From contig CP070752.1 of NCBI GenBank assembly GCA_020348625.1, forward strand, positions 2,410,425 through 2,445,285: a stretch of 34,861 nt of DNA, in the 5' to 3' direction. Origin of the DNA: Deltaproteobacteria bacterium (GTDB taxonomy: Bacteria; Desulfobacterota; DSM-4660; Desulfatiglandales; B25-G16). Shown piece by piece: positions 1 through 7,499 of this stretch; position 1 is the first letter of the stretch; each line of letters begins with the position of its first letter. Both the position numbers and the translations under genes were made by a program. The notes under the pieces were generated by a model. It was given only the letters and a program-made list of their open reading frames with translations. It was not told the DNA's origin and searched no databases.

Positions 1-1
1 C

Positions 2-244
2 GGTCCATATATCGGGTCTACAATCGCTCTGGCTGTTGTATCACTATACTTGGTATATTTTCATTTTAGAATAGGATATATTTCTTCTATCATTATCGGA
101 CTAATGTGTTTGCTATCCAGCGGACCCCAAAAATTCTTCTTCGAACTTCATGCCACAGAACTGATACCTGTAATAATTCTAGGTACTGTTTTTTCTGTGA
201 CCCTGATAATCTGCTCAATCTTGGCACTAAAACGAAGAATTTGA
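2..244 (+). CDS. C-terminal part of a membrane protein (5'-truncated by window edge)
   Basis: The reading frame is open from the first bases of the window and ends with a TGA stop, giving about 80 residues. It holds two clear hydrophobic segments, one near the start and one near the C-terminus, separated by a polar stretch with aromatic residues, and it ends in a short basic tail (KRRI). This is the pattern of the last transmembrane helices of an integral membrane protein with its C-terminus in the cytoplasm. No family motif is visible, so no function is given. A TTG at position 50 could be a start, but the open frame running in from the left makes a truncated longer gene more likely. Confidence 0.5.
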   Translation, partial: GPYIGSTIALAVVSLYLVYFHFRIGYISSIIIGLMCLLSSGPQKFFFELHATELIPVIILGTVFSVTLIICSILALKRRI

Positions 245-811
245 GATAGTAATTATAGGCAGCAGTTCATGATCTATTGGATTGCATTATTATTGAACTT
301 GATAATTCCCTGTGGCTTGCTGCAGGGTGGTTCATTAGTGCCTGCCCCTTGATGGGGCAGGCTAGGTGGGGGTGATAAAATTTTTGGTCACCCTCCCCTT
401 TGCCCGCCTGAAGTCTGGTCGGTTGATTTGATAAGACCTCGCTTATTGTGGCAAGAAGTATAGGGAATTAATTTATGAGAGCCCGTTATTTCAAGATGAA
501 CTAGTTTGGTAGAAGCTAATTTTGATCATGCAGTATTTGTAGCGCAATTGAATAGAATAGCATTGGCCGGAAGTCTTTGCGAAATCACTTGGAGTGTCCA
601 AACCGGTTGGTGCAGGTCCTTAATTCGGCGACCACAATATCTTGTAGTTCCCATAATCGGGTCTAAGGGCCTGACTTCTGCTTCTAGGATCATAGATTAG
701 CTGCTATGAGTCGAGGCCTTCGCTGGGGCATAACAGCGTTTGATTTCGATAAGAAATATTGAATTTGAAGGGTGCGTATATCTGGTATGCTACATGTAAT
801 TCCCAAGACAA
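245..811. other. Non-coding stretch with two hairpins
   Basis: I see no convincing gene here. A frame at 506-700 lacks any recognisable motif or ribosome binding site. The only clear structures are the two neighbouring hairpins at 340-362 and 365-398, listed separately. Confidence 0.5.
340..398. terminator. Tandem GC-rich hairpins, possible bidirectional terminator
   Basis: The first inverted repeat pairs GCCTGCCCC (340-348) with GGGGCAGGC (354-362) around a 5-base loop, a perfect 9-bp stem. The second pairs bases 365-375 with 388-398 with 9 of 11 matches around an A/T-rich loop. They lie about 100 bases after the stop of the truncated membrane protein. Neither is followed by a clean T-run on the + strand, so Rho-independent termination is only a possibility; another role for the stem-loops cannot be excluded. 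Confidence 0.35.
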
Positions 812-1100
812 CTAAAATGCTGAGATATGGCTTTCTGATAACGCCAAGTAAATATTGGCGCTGCCATCCACATCCGAAAGGAGGGTCTCCTGGCGCTTGA
901 GGATTTCGGTGACCTCCTTCTCGCATTTCGCAACAAAGGCCTGATCTTTGATCCGTGAGATGTTGATCTGCACATTATAGCTCGCCACAACTGCCGTAGT
1001 GTTGGCGAGCTGCACTCCCGCAGCGGCGTATGGTTGGGCCTCTGATTACCCAGGACAAACTCGTATCTCTTGGCAATCGAAACTCATCCTGACTTATGTC
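812..1100 (-). pseudogene. Relic of a methenyl-THF cyclohydrolase / cyclodeaminase (FchA-like)
   Basis: The C-terminal part (from about 1045 down to the stop at 812-814) reads as a run resembling the end of the FTCD-cyclodeaminase/FchA family: a small-residue helix followed by SYNVQINISRIKDQAFV, close to the family's typical 'NVRINLxxIKDxxFV' ending. A second piece, QDEFRLPRDT (about 1062-1091), resembles the mid-protein 'FRLPK/RxT' segment but lies in a different frame, and the roughly 60 residues that should separate the two pieces are missing. A stop codon lies just upstream of the C-terminal piece. This is what a decayed gene with an internal deletion looks like. In life the family makes 10-formyl-THF in one-carbon metabolism. 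The similarity is judged by eye from short segments. Confidence 0.5.
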
Positions 1101-1136
1101 AATAGGCATTTTCTGATATTATCCATGAAGCTGAGA

Positions 1137-1598
1137 TTACTGTCGCAAACAGTGGGTGACAGGCCGGTTAGCTATTACCTGCTGAACAACGGTGGCGTTA
1201 TATAACACCGGATTGGGCTTGACCTTTGCGGCGGCCTCTTCGGGGGATAGGCCAGTGTAGATAAGATAAAACCAAGTGATAGTTGGGGAACGACTAACGC
1301 CTTCGACACAATGAATGTAGATCTTGTTACCAGGGGAGGAAAGAGACCTGTCAATAACTTCAATGACTTCTCGCACAAGTTGGGGCAACATGAGACAATG
1401 ATCCCGTATATAGGCGTTGTGTACCGTGATGTTGGCCTCGACGAAGGGCAAGGGATCTGTTGTATAGGGAAGATCAAGGTTGAGAACGTGGGTGATTCCA
1501 AGTTGCACGAGTTCGGGAATGTCTTGAGGTCGTAACCAGCCACCTTGATAGATCTGTGAGGTTATTTGTTTGGGTTCCAGGGCTATATCAGAGCTCAA
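1137..1598 (-). CDS. Dual-specificity / tyrosine phosphatase-like protein
   Basis: A 153-residue protein with the cysteine-phosphatase signature CX5R: HCVEGVSRS at residues 96-104, with Cys97 as nucleophile and Arg103 as phosphate binder. Asp66 (in YIRDH) sits where the general acid is expected. The length and the opening (a 'QIYQGGW' strand, then a 'GITHVLNL' strand) fit the compact dual-specificity phosphatase fold, which removes phosphate from protein or small-molecule substrates in the cytoplasm. The start is a TTG with a good AGGAGG seven bases upstream. The gene stands alone, with no partner kinase nearby, so its substrate cannot be inferred. It is one of the few intact genes in the left 4 kb. 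Confidence 0.8.
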   Translation of the reverse strand: MSSDIALEPKQITSQIYQGGWLRPQDIPELVQLGITHVLNLDLPYTTDPLPFVEANITVHNAYIRDHCLMLPQLVREVIEVIDRSLSSPGNKIYIHCVEGVSRSPTITWFYLIYTGLSPEEAAAKVKPNPVLYNATVVQQVIANRPVTHCLRQ

Positions 1599-1612
1599 CG
1601 CTTATCCTCCTG

Positions 1613-2143
1613 AAAAACCACACTTGTTAGGGTTAAAGATCCTCCTTAAATGGGAAAATAGATTGATGAGATCCCTCTTTTTTAAAAAACAACTTTTGGC
1701 AACATCATAGCACATCTTCACTCACCCTGTCATATTGAAAGGGTTGATGATAATGTAGCAGTTAATAAAAGACATTCCTCCCTAACCCTCGATACGAGTA
1801 ATCGTCCTCACATGAGTTATTTTCTCTATTAGAGATAACATCAAGTATGTACGTAAATGACCAATGAAGAAGCACTGGCACCCTAGTAACCTAGTGAAAA
1901 TTATGAAATAAGGAAATTCGCTAAATATGCCGGGCATGGCAAATGCGAAAGGCAGGTCGTCACGGGACCTGCCCAGAACCTCCAATATAATGTATGCACC
2001 TTATTCAGCCTAAAATTGCAGGTTCTGCTATGAATCTTTTCGGGTAAGATTTTCACCTCAGCTTGCGCTTATAGCGGTGTTCTCCTATGAGAACCACAGG
2101 CATAGTGTTGCTACCCCTTTTCTAGCGGTGGCAAGAAACGCCT
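1613..2143. other. Non-coding stretch
   Basis: No gene is supported. A perfect 8-bp stem-loop lies at 1951-1973 (listed separately), and a small one, GTTCTC/GAGAAC with a 4-base loop, at 2079-2094. Confidence 0.5.
1951..1973. other. Perfect stem-loop, 8-bp stem
   Basis: GGCAGGTC (1951-1958) and GACCTGCC (1966-1973) are perfect inverted copies around a 7-base loop. There is no T-run on either side, so it is not a standard terminator. It may be a binding site or the remains of a mobile-element end. No function is assigned. Confidence 0.4.
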
Positions 2144-2199
2144 GACGTTAACGTTAAAAAGAGGTATCGAGCAAGTCGACAAAGTATGCTGTAATTAAT
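2144..2199 (+). repeat. Direct repeat copy A (56 bp)
   Basis: This segment matches 33575-33630 at 49 of 56 positions, in the same orientation. In the frame of the second copy it reads VNVKKRYRASRQSML and then hits a TAA. The differences between the copies include silent and conservative codon changes (AGC/AGT, CTC/GTT, ATC/ATT), which suggests that both derive from the start of the same protein-coding gene. Upstream similarity continues weakly over about 25 bases, with one extra base in this copy. The parent gene is not recognised. Confidence 0.7.
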
Positions 2200-2262
2200 T
2201 AACATTTCCCAGCCCCGTGTGTTAAAAATAGATTTGGAGTGTTATATTCAGAATGAGGCCAT

Positions 2263-2598
2263 ATGAAATCCTTCAACCACGTTGATGCGAAAACCGTAAA
2301 GCAAGCCGTTACCCTGCTCAAGAAAAACCGGGGCAGGGCCAAACTCATTGCCGGCGGCACCGACCTGCTGAGCACCCTGAAAGACAAAATTCTCCGCAAC
2401 TACCCGGAGACCCTCATCAACATCAAGACCATCCCCAAGCTGAATCAGATCACCGATGATGGGAGCGAACTCAAGATAGGTGCTTTAGCCAAGCTGGAAG
2501 AAGTAGCCCACGCTCCGGTGGTTCAGCAGAAGTATAAGATACTCGGTGAAGCAGCCGAGGCGGTTGCCACTCCCCAGATTCGCTGCCAGCTTCAATAG
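2263..2598 (+). pseudogene. Truncated FAD-binding subunit of a molybdenum hydroxylase (xanthine dehydrogenase / CoxM / HbaD-like)
   Basis: The 111-residue frame begins like the FAD-binding domain of CoxM/XdhB/4-hydroxybenzoyl-CoA-reductase-beta proteins. It has the N-terminal 'A..LL' helix, the flavin motif LIAGGTDLL at residues 30-38 and the downstream segment ending EAVATPQIR. In intact members this segment continues into 'N.gT.GGNL', the second flavin-binding loop, and the protein is about 280-300 residues long. Here it changes to CQLQ and stops. A shifted frame reads ASIAGRSL just after, a likely remnant of that loop, so a frameshift followed by loss of the rest is the best explanation. 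No molybdopterin or iron-sulfur subunit gene lies nearby. The product would be non-functional. Confidence 0.75.
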
Positions 2599-2982
2599 CG
2601 GGCAGGAGCTTAGAAAAATTGCATGCTCTATCTGAATCTTGTAATCGCTGTGTCTTGTCTCTCCCTAGGCAAATCTCAAGTGGAGGGTGGGCTGAGCCCA
2701 TAGTGGTAAGTCAGGTTGTTATCCATGATCCTATGCTGTCTGGATTGTCCTCGATAGGGGCTGTGACCCTACGGACCCGTATGCAAGGCAGTGTGAGAGG
2801 ACGAAGGCCGTGAGGCCTTCCCCTATCGCGATTATGTATGGGATGATAGGTTTCACTGTATAAAGGTACCATAAAACCGGGGGGTAATTCTAAGAAAATC
2901 ACCCCGGATAACTAGCTGATATTATTATTATAATAATTATTGAACAGGCCTAAATTTACCGTCGCCGCAAACCGTTTTTTGC
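2599..2982. other. Non-coding stretch after the truncated gene
   Basis: No gene is supported. A 7-bp stem-loop GAAGGCC/GGCCTTC with a 4-base loop lies at 2803-2820. A weaker CCGGGG/CCCCGG pair flanks about 20 A/T-rich bases near 2879-2908. The rest of a FAD-binding subunit would be expected here, but I cannot read it in any frame. Confidence 0.4.
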
Positions 2983-3012
2983 TTGACATATGTGCAGTCC
3001 GCGAATTAGTAG
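2983..3012 (+). promoter_or_regulatory. Possible sigma-70 promoter for the interrupted GntR gene
   Basis: A perfect TTGACA (2983-2988) is followed 17-18 bases later by TTAGTA/TAGTAG, a weak -10. It lies about 45 bases before the ATG at 3055. The -35 is good and the -10 is poor. Confidence 0.35.
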
Positions 3013-3054
3013 TTTAGCGTAATATCAGATCTTCATACATTCACCAAAAATAGA

Positions 3055-3795
3055 ATGCATAATAAAGTCTTACCATTTAAACCTATCCAAAAAAACAAGA
3101 GGCTCTTCGAAACGGTAGCCACCGAAATAAAACGACTTATTATCAAAGGAGCGTTTAAATCCGGAGACAAGCTTCCTCCAGAAGGAGAGCTGACTCAGAT
3201 GTTCAAGGTAGGCCGGCAAACCATACGGGAAGCAATGCGCCTCTTAGAACAATGCGGATTTGTTGAGGTTGTATAGGGGGGCGGCGGAGGGCCAATCGTT
3301 AAGAACCGGCTATTGAGCTCGGTAAACAATTTGTTGTTGGACGTATTTCAGCTGGAGCACATTACGCTTGAAGAGATTACAGTGACGAGATTTGAGATTG
3401 AAAAAAGCATAGTGCCCTACGCAATCAAAAACGCCGAGAGATCTGATATCGACGCATTGAAGGAAAATATTTCAATGGCAAAAGAGAAGATCTCTAAAGG
3501 GTTGATCGCAACAGATGAAAACATTCAATTTCATAATATCTTGGCAAACGCAACAAAGAACCAAGCTCTTGCCATACTAATGAATGTTCTAATGGCTGTT
3601 CTGAGCGATTATCATTCGCGTATCCCTTCAGATATGGGGCTCTCCAAAAGGTCTATTAGAAGACACGAAGAACTTCTTGATGCGATTGTGAAAAAGGACA
3701 GCCGCCTAGCCCTTCGAATTATCACAAAACATATCGATGAAGTAGGAAGACAACTCCAGGAATTTAGGAATTTGCTCACGAACTTTGGTTCGTAA
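3055..3795 (+). pseudogene. GntR/FadR-family (FCD) regulator interrupted by an in-frame TAG
   Basis: Two open stretches (3055-3273 and 3277-3795) lie in the same frame and are separated only by a TAG at 3274-3276. Together they give a complete GntR-FCD regulator of about 246 positions. The N-terminal winged helix is clear (LFETVATEIKRLI, then SGDKLPPEGELTQMF, then VGRQTIREAMRLLEQCGFVEV). The stop falls exactly in the wing, before GGGGGP, where family members carry a short basic or polar residue. The second half is the all-helical FCD ligand-binding domain, with the R.EIE start and the HN..A.AT.N and H..LLDAI segments. A single point mutation would restore the gene. Translation from a TTG/ATG after the stop would give a ligand domain without DNA binding. 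No clear ribosome binding site precedes 3055. Confidence 0.75.
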
Positions 3796-4132
3796 TTCAG
3801 TCCGTTGTTTTGTTTGCACCCTTTCATAAAATGAATTTGGCAAAGCCAGCAGCGTGTCGGTTTTGGGATCTGCGACTTCTATGACATATTGATGTCGTTG
3901 TTAAAATGTAAAGCCGACGCCAAACAACGCAGCGAGTAATTTCAATAGGTTACGGGAAAAGCCCGACAGGCTGCTAAGGCGCGAAATATACTTGGGCGTA
4001 TGAGGAGTTCGTAGAATCAGGCATTTCGACTGACAATGCACCCAAGCTTTCTTATGGGAGTTTCTGAGATGTCATGCGAGTAGGAAGCGGGGGTCTGAGG
4101 ACTCCGTAAATATGTGTCTTGAGGAGAAACAG
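3796..4132. other. Intergenic region before the decarboxylase operon
   Basis: No gene is supported. A short inverted repeat GACAT-ATTG-ATGTC (3883-3896) and a 6-bp stem overlapping the preceding stop codon (3778-3793) are the only structures seen. The + strand operon that follows probably starts here, but no clear promoter boxes were found. Confidence 0.35.
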
Positions 4133-5626
4133 ATGATGAGCACGTATAGAGATTTGAGAGACTGGCTGGAAATGGTAGAGGAAATAGGTGAATTGACGAA
4201 GATAGATGTAGAGGTGGATTGGAATGAGGAGCTTTCGGCCATCACCTATATGGCAGCCAAGGAGAAGGGAAGTCCTGCACTCATGTTTGAGAATATCAAG
4301 GGATACTCCAAAGATTACAGGGTCCTGAGTAATATGCTGGGATCCAGCCATAAGAGGATCGCCCTTGCCATCGGTCTTCCGATAAACATTACCACCATGG
4401 AAATGATAGAAGGGATGAAAGGCATCTATAAGAGCCCAATCAGACCTATAGAGATTGACAAAACCGACGCCCCTGTAAACGAGAATGTGTTGACGGGTCA
4501 GGATGTCGATCTTTACGCATTCCCCGCGCCCAAAATGTGGCCGAGGGATGGTGGAAGGTATATTGGGACAGCCGATGTTGTGATTACAAGAGACCCCGAT
4601 GACGGCCACATTAACCTCGGAACATACCGTCAAATGATAGTCGGAAAAAATGAGGTGGGTTTTTATGTTTCGCCGGGAAAGGATGCTCTTCTTCATCGTG
4701 AAGCATACTGGAAAAAGGGGGAACCCTGCGAGGTCGCCGTTGCCTATGGCATCGATCCCGGCCTTTTCATAACCGGGTCTATGGGATTTCCGCGCACTGC
4801 GGCAGAGTATGATTATGCTGGGGCGCTCAAAGGGGAACCTGTTCGATTGGTCAAAGGTGAGGCGACGGACCTCATGATTCCCGCTGATGCTGAAATCGTA
4901 GTGGAAGGCTTAAGTTACCCCGGCCTTTACAAGGAAGAGGGCCCATTTGGAGAATTTCAAGGGTATTACGGCAGACCCGGAGGACCGACTCCATATATTG
5001 AGGTGAAATGCGTCCATCACCGGAACAAGCCTATTTTGACCGCGGCTTTGATGGCCGATCATCCATCATGCGAGCAGAATGAATTCTTCGGCATCGCACG
5101 CTCTGCCAAGATATGGGATGATCTCGATCAACTCGGAATCCCAGGCATAAAAGGAGTGTATTCTGTTCCTGCGGCGGCTGGAGGGTTTGGAATGATTGTT
5201 GTATCCATAGAACAAAAACACCCTGGGCATGCCTCGCAGGTTGCCAGTCTCGCAGCGCAGTGCCCTGGAGGGGCGTATAATTCCAAATGGATTGTCGTGG
5301 TCGATGAGGATGTCGATCCTACTGATCTAGAACAGGTTATTTGGGCTATGAATACAAGGTGTCATCCGCCTGACGACATTGACATCTTGAGAAATACGTG
5401 GTCGACTTATCTCGATCCAACAAAAAACCCGCCTGAAGAACGGCCTTATGGCGCCAAAGTGCTGATCAATGCGTGTATGGAGCATAAATACCTCAAGGTC
5501 TTCTCCAAGAGAACTCGGCTGAAAGAATCGGTGTATGAGAATGTGAAGAGGCGTTGGAGCAGCCTGGGGTTTGATTTCCCGGCACCTGAGCTGACGATTT
5601 TTGAGCCTGAGGGAAAAGAGGAGTAG
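4133..5626 (+). CDS. UbiD-family prenylated-FMN-dependent decarboxylase
   Basis: A 497-residue protein matching the UbiD family in length and motifs. It has HINLGTYR near residues 159-166, whose Asn and Arg bind the prenylated flavin and substrate carboxylate, and EEGPFGEFQGYYG near 268-280, which holds the two catalytic Glu residues (about 269 and 274). The family catalyses reversible, non-oxidative decarboxylation of alpha,beta-unsaturated or aromatic acids in the cytoplasm and needs prenylated FMN made by UbiX; no ubiX lies in this window. I chose the ATG at 4133 because GAGGAG sits six bases before it; an earlier in-frame ATG at 4112 has no such site. It is the first gene of the + run that continues into the thiolase/DUF35 cluster, so its substrate is probably an intermediate of that pathway. 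The exact substrate cannot be read from the sequence. Confidence 0.9.
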   Translation: MMSTYRDLRDWLEMVEEIGELTKIDVEVDWNEELSAITYMAAKEKGSPALMFENIKGYSKDYRVLSNMLGSSHKRIALAIGLPINITTMEMIEGMKGIYKSPIRPIEIDKTDAPVNENVLTGQDVDLYAFPAPKMWPRDGGRYIGTADVVITRDPDDGHINLGTYRQMIVGKNEVGFYVSPGKDALLHREAYWKKGEPCEVAVAYGIDPGLFITGSMGFPRTAAEYDYAGALKGEPVRLVKGEATDLMIPADAEIVVEGLSYPGLYKEEGPFGEFQGYYGRPGGPTPYIEVKCVHHRNKPILTAALMADHPSCEQNEFFGIARSAKIWDDLDQLGIPGIKGVYSVPAAAGGFGMIVVSIEQKHPGHASQVASLAAQCPGGAYNSKWIVVVDEDVDPTDLEQVIWAMNTRCHPPDDIDILRNTWSTYLDPTKNPPEERPYGAKVLINACMEHKYLKVFSKRTRLKESVYENVKRRWSSLGFDFPAPELTIFEPEGKEE

Positions 5627-5729
5627 ATCTTTTTTGAAGAAGCGAACCGCTGCATCGATCCAGACATGATATTGGGAGGGGGTGGATAGGAACCAAAGGG
5701 AAACCTTATGAAATTGTTCCTTGCGTATT

Positions 5730-7019
5730 ATGGCGAAAACACTATCGCGTTCAGTAGATATCCTAGGAGTCGGACTCACAAATCAGGGCTTTGTTTCGGA
5801 TACTCCCGAAGTGAAATATATGACCTCACGGGAGCTCTGGTCATGGGCGGCGCAGGAGGCAATCAAAGATGCAGCCATAACGGCGAAAGAGCTGGACGCA
5901 TTGTTCGTGGGAAACATGATCAGCGAGCTATCAGAGGATCAGTACCATCTTGGCAATCTGCTGCCGCAGTCAACGGGCCTGACTGTTTCCGAGGAGGTTT
6001 GGAAGCCGAGCGTCCGAATCGAGGGCGCCTGTGCTTCCTCATCCCACGCGATTCGTCAGGCCGCATTTGCCATCGCTGCGGGTGTTTATGACATTGTCAT
6101 CGCCGGAGGAGTTGAGATCAACAACTGTAGAATCCGCTCTAGAGATCCGGGCAACCCCAGAAAGATGACGAATGAGGAAAGGCTTCAAAGTATTTATTGT
6201 CATTACGATCAGGCATGGGAGGTGTCCCAGCTTTCGATCCAAGATATGGTTCTGGCCCAATGGCTTATTGCCTATGCAAAGCATTACGGCCTTGACGTGG
6301 AAACAATGTATGATTGGCTGGACGCTCGCATTTTTTCCAATGCCTACAACGGGCATTTGAACCCAAAGGCATATTGGAATGGAACAATCGAAGAACTTGC
6401 CCTCAATGCAGGCTTTGAGGACCCCGTTGCATTCCTTCGATCGCCGGACCATAACCCTGTGACCTATTGGCCGCTCCGATTGTTTGACGGACCGCGTCGA
6501 TGCGACGGCGCTTCGGCTGTCTTACTTTGCGCTTCGGAAATATCGGAGCAGTTTCACAAGAAGCCAATTCGGATTCTGGGTACTGGAAACGCGCACGGGA
6601 GAAGTTTTAGCGAGAAGATGTATTCACAGCCCTTTATTGTGGAAGCAGCTCGTCAGGCATATGAGATGGCCGGGGTCGGTCCCGGAGATATAGATATTGT
6701 GGAGCTGTATGACTTTGTCGCTCCTGAGTATTTGATACCATTAGAGGATTTTGGTTACTTTGAACGAGGGGAGGCGTGGCAGGCGGTCATTCATCAGAGG
6801 ACCCGGTTTGACTCGGACAAACCTGTTAACACCAGCGGAGGAGCGGCAGCCAGTTCAGTGGTTGGATCCGTAGGCGCTGTTGAAACCTACTATTTAGTCA
6901 AACAGTTGAGAAGGGAAGCTGGAGCGAACCAGGTCGTGCCTACCCCAGAAATCGGTCTCATGTATGATGCCGGGGCAGCGAGGGATTGCATTATAAATAT
7001 TTATGGAAGGTTAGTCTGA
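5730..7019 (+). CDS. Thiolase-like protein A (SCP2-type thiolase fold)
   Basis: About 429 residues with the thiolase fold of the SCP2/acetyl-CoA acetyltransferase type. The nucleophile region reads RIEGACASSSHAIRQAA, with Cys near residue 101, and the C-terminal part has NTSGGAAAS. The Gly-His-Pro motif that normally follows NPSGG is replaced by small residues (SSVVGS), the 'EVHDAF'-type histidine site reads ELYDF, and no second catalytic Cys is seen near the C-terminus. It probably handles acyl-CoA esters, but may be atypical in chemistry. It is followed without a gap by a DUF35 gene, its likely partner, as in archaeal thiolase/DUF35 pairs and bacterial BbsA/BbsB. Start: ATG at 5730, with a TTG at 5721 as alternative; neither has a strong ribosome binding site. 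Confidence 0.85.
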   Translation: MAKTLSRSVDILGVGLTNQGFVSDTPEVKYMTSRELWSWAAQEAIKDAAITAKELDALFVGNMISELSEDQYHLGNLLPQSTGLTVSEEVWKPSVRIEGACASSSHAIRQAAFAIAAGVYDIVIAGGVEINNCRIRSRDPGNPRKMTNEERLQSIYCHYDQAWEVSQLSIQDMVLAQWLIAYAKHYGLDVETMYDWLDARIFSNAYNGHLNPKAYWNGTIEELALNAGFEDPVAFLRSPDHNPVTYWPLRLFDGPRRCDGASAVLLCASEISEQFHKKPIRILGTGNAHGRSFSEKMYSQPFIVEAARQAYEMAGVGPGDIDIVELYDFVAPEYLIPLEDFGYFERGEAWQAVIHQRTRFDSDKPVNTSGGAAASSVVGSVGAVETYYLVKQLRREAGANQVVPTPEIGLMYDAGAARDCIINIYGRLV

Positions 7020-7421
7020 TTGGAACCCTATATAAGAAAATTTTATGAATATCTGAAAAGCGGAAAAATCATGGGGGCAAGATGCGACGCATGCAAGCAC
7101 GTCATGTTGCCTCCTCAAAGCGTATGCGGTCAGTGCTATGGTTACGACCTGAGCTGGATCGAGCTTAGCGGGCGAGGGAAATTGCTGTATGCTTCCGTGG
7201 GCAAGCATCGATTGATGGGCCTTGATTTCATACAGGGAACCGTTAAGCTCGAAGAGGGGCCTCTGGTACCTGGAATGGTCATTGTCGATGATTTCGATTT
7301 CTCGCATCCGGAAAAAATTTGGGACTACAATGTGGCAAACATCTCCGTCCTGGCAGAAATCGTAAAAAATCCTCTGGGCGTGGAGTCAATAGCATTCAGG
7401 ATCTTTGATCCGGGAAAGTGA
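7020..7421 (+). CDS. DUF35 / OB-fold acyl-CoA-binding protein A
   Basis: A 133-residue protein with the DUF35 plan: an N-terminal helix, a rubredoxin-like zinc ribbon with Cys22-x2-Cys25 and Cys36-x2-Cys39 (CDAC and CGQC), then a beta-rich OB-fold from about residue 45 with the PLVPGMVIVDDF strand. DUF35 proteins bind CoA esters and bridge thiolases to partner enzymes. It starts with TTG directly after the stop of thiolase A, so the two are almost certainly translated together. There are no transmembrane segments, so it acts in the cytoplasm. It is shorter than the second DUF35 protein at 9846 and clearly divergent from it, which suggests that each serves its own thiolase. Confidence 0.85.
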   Translation: MEPYIRKFYEYLKSGKIMGARCDACKHVMLPPQSVCGQCYGYDLSWIELSGRGKLLYASVGKHRLMGLDFIQGTVKLEEGPLVPGMVIVDDFDFSHPEKIWDYNVANISVLAEIVKNPLGVESIAFRIFDPGK

Positions 7422-7499
7422 CTCGGTGCATATATGGTTCCAAGCTTTCGCTGAAACTCAGTTGAAAGCTTAACCTGGACTGAAGAAGGAGGGAGTCAA

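Noticed and set aside
506..700. Possible 64-residue gene on the + strand
   Set aside because: No ribosome binding site, no motif and no conserved-looking segment.
2144..2199. Repeat copy as a phage or island attachment site
   Set aside because: No tRNA gene or integrase lies beside either copy, and the differences follow a codon pattern. It is kept as a finding but not called an attachment site.
3274..3276. TAG read as pyrrolysine in the GntR gene
   Set aside because: Pyrrolysine is not expected in a DNA-binding wing, and no pyl genes are in the window. A nonsense mutation is simpler.
4052..4696. Long open frame on the minus strand (214 residues) opposite the UbiD-like gene
   Set aside because: It is the antisense of a well-supported gene, has no motif or ribosome binding site, and its composition (rich in His, Cys and Ser) is that of a shadow frame.
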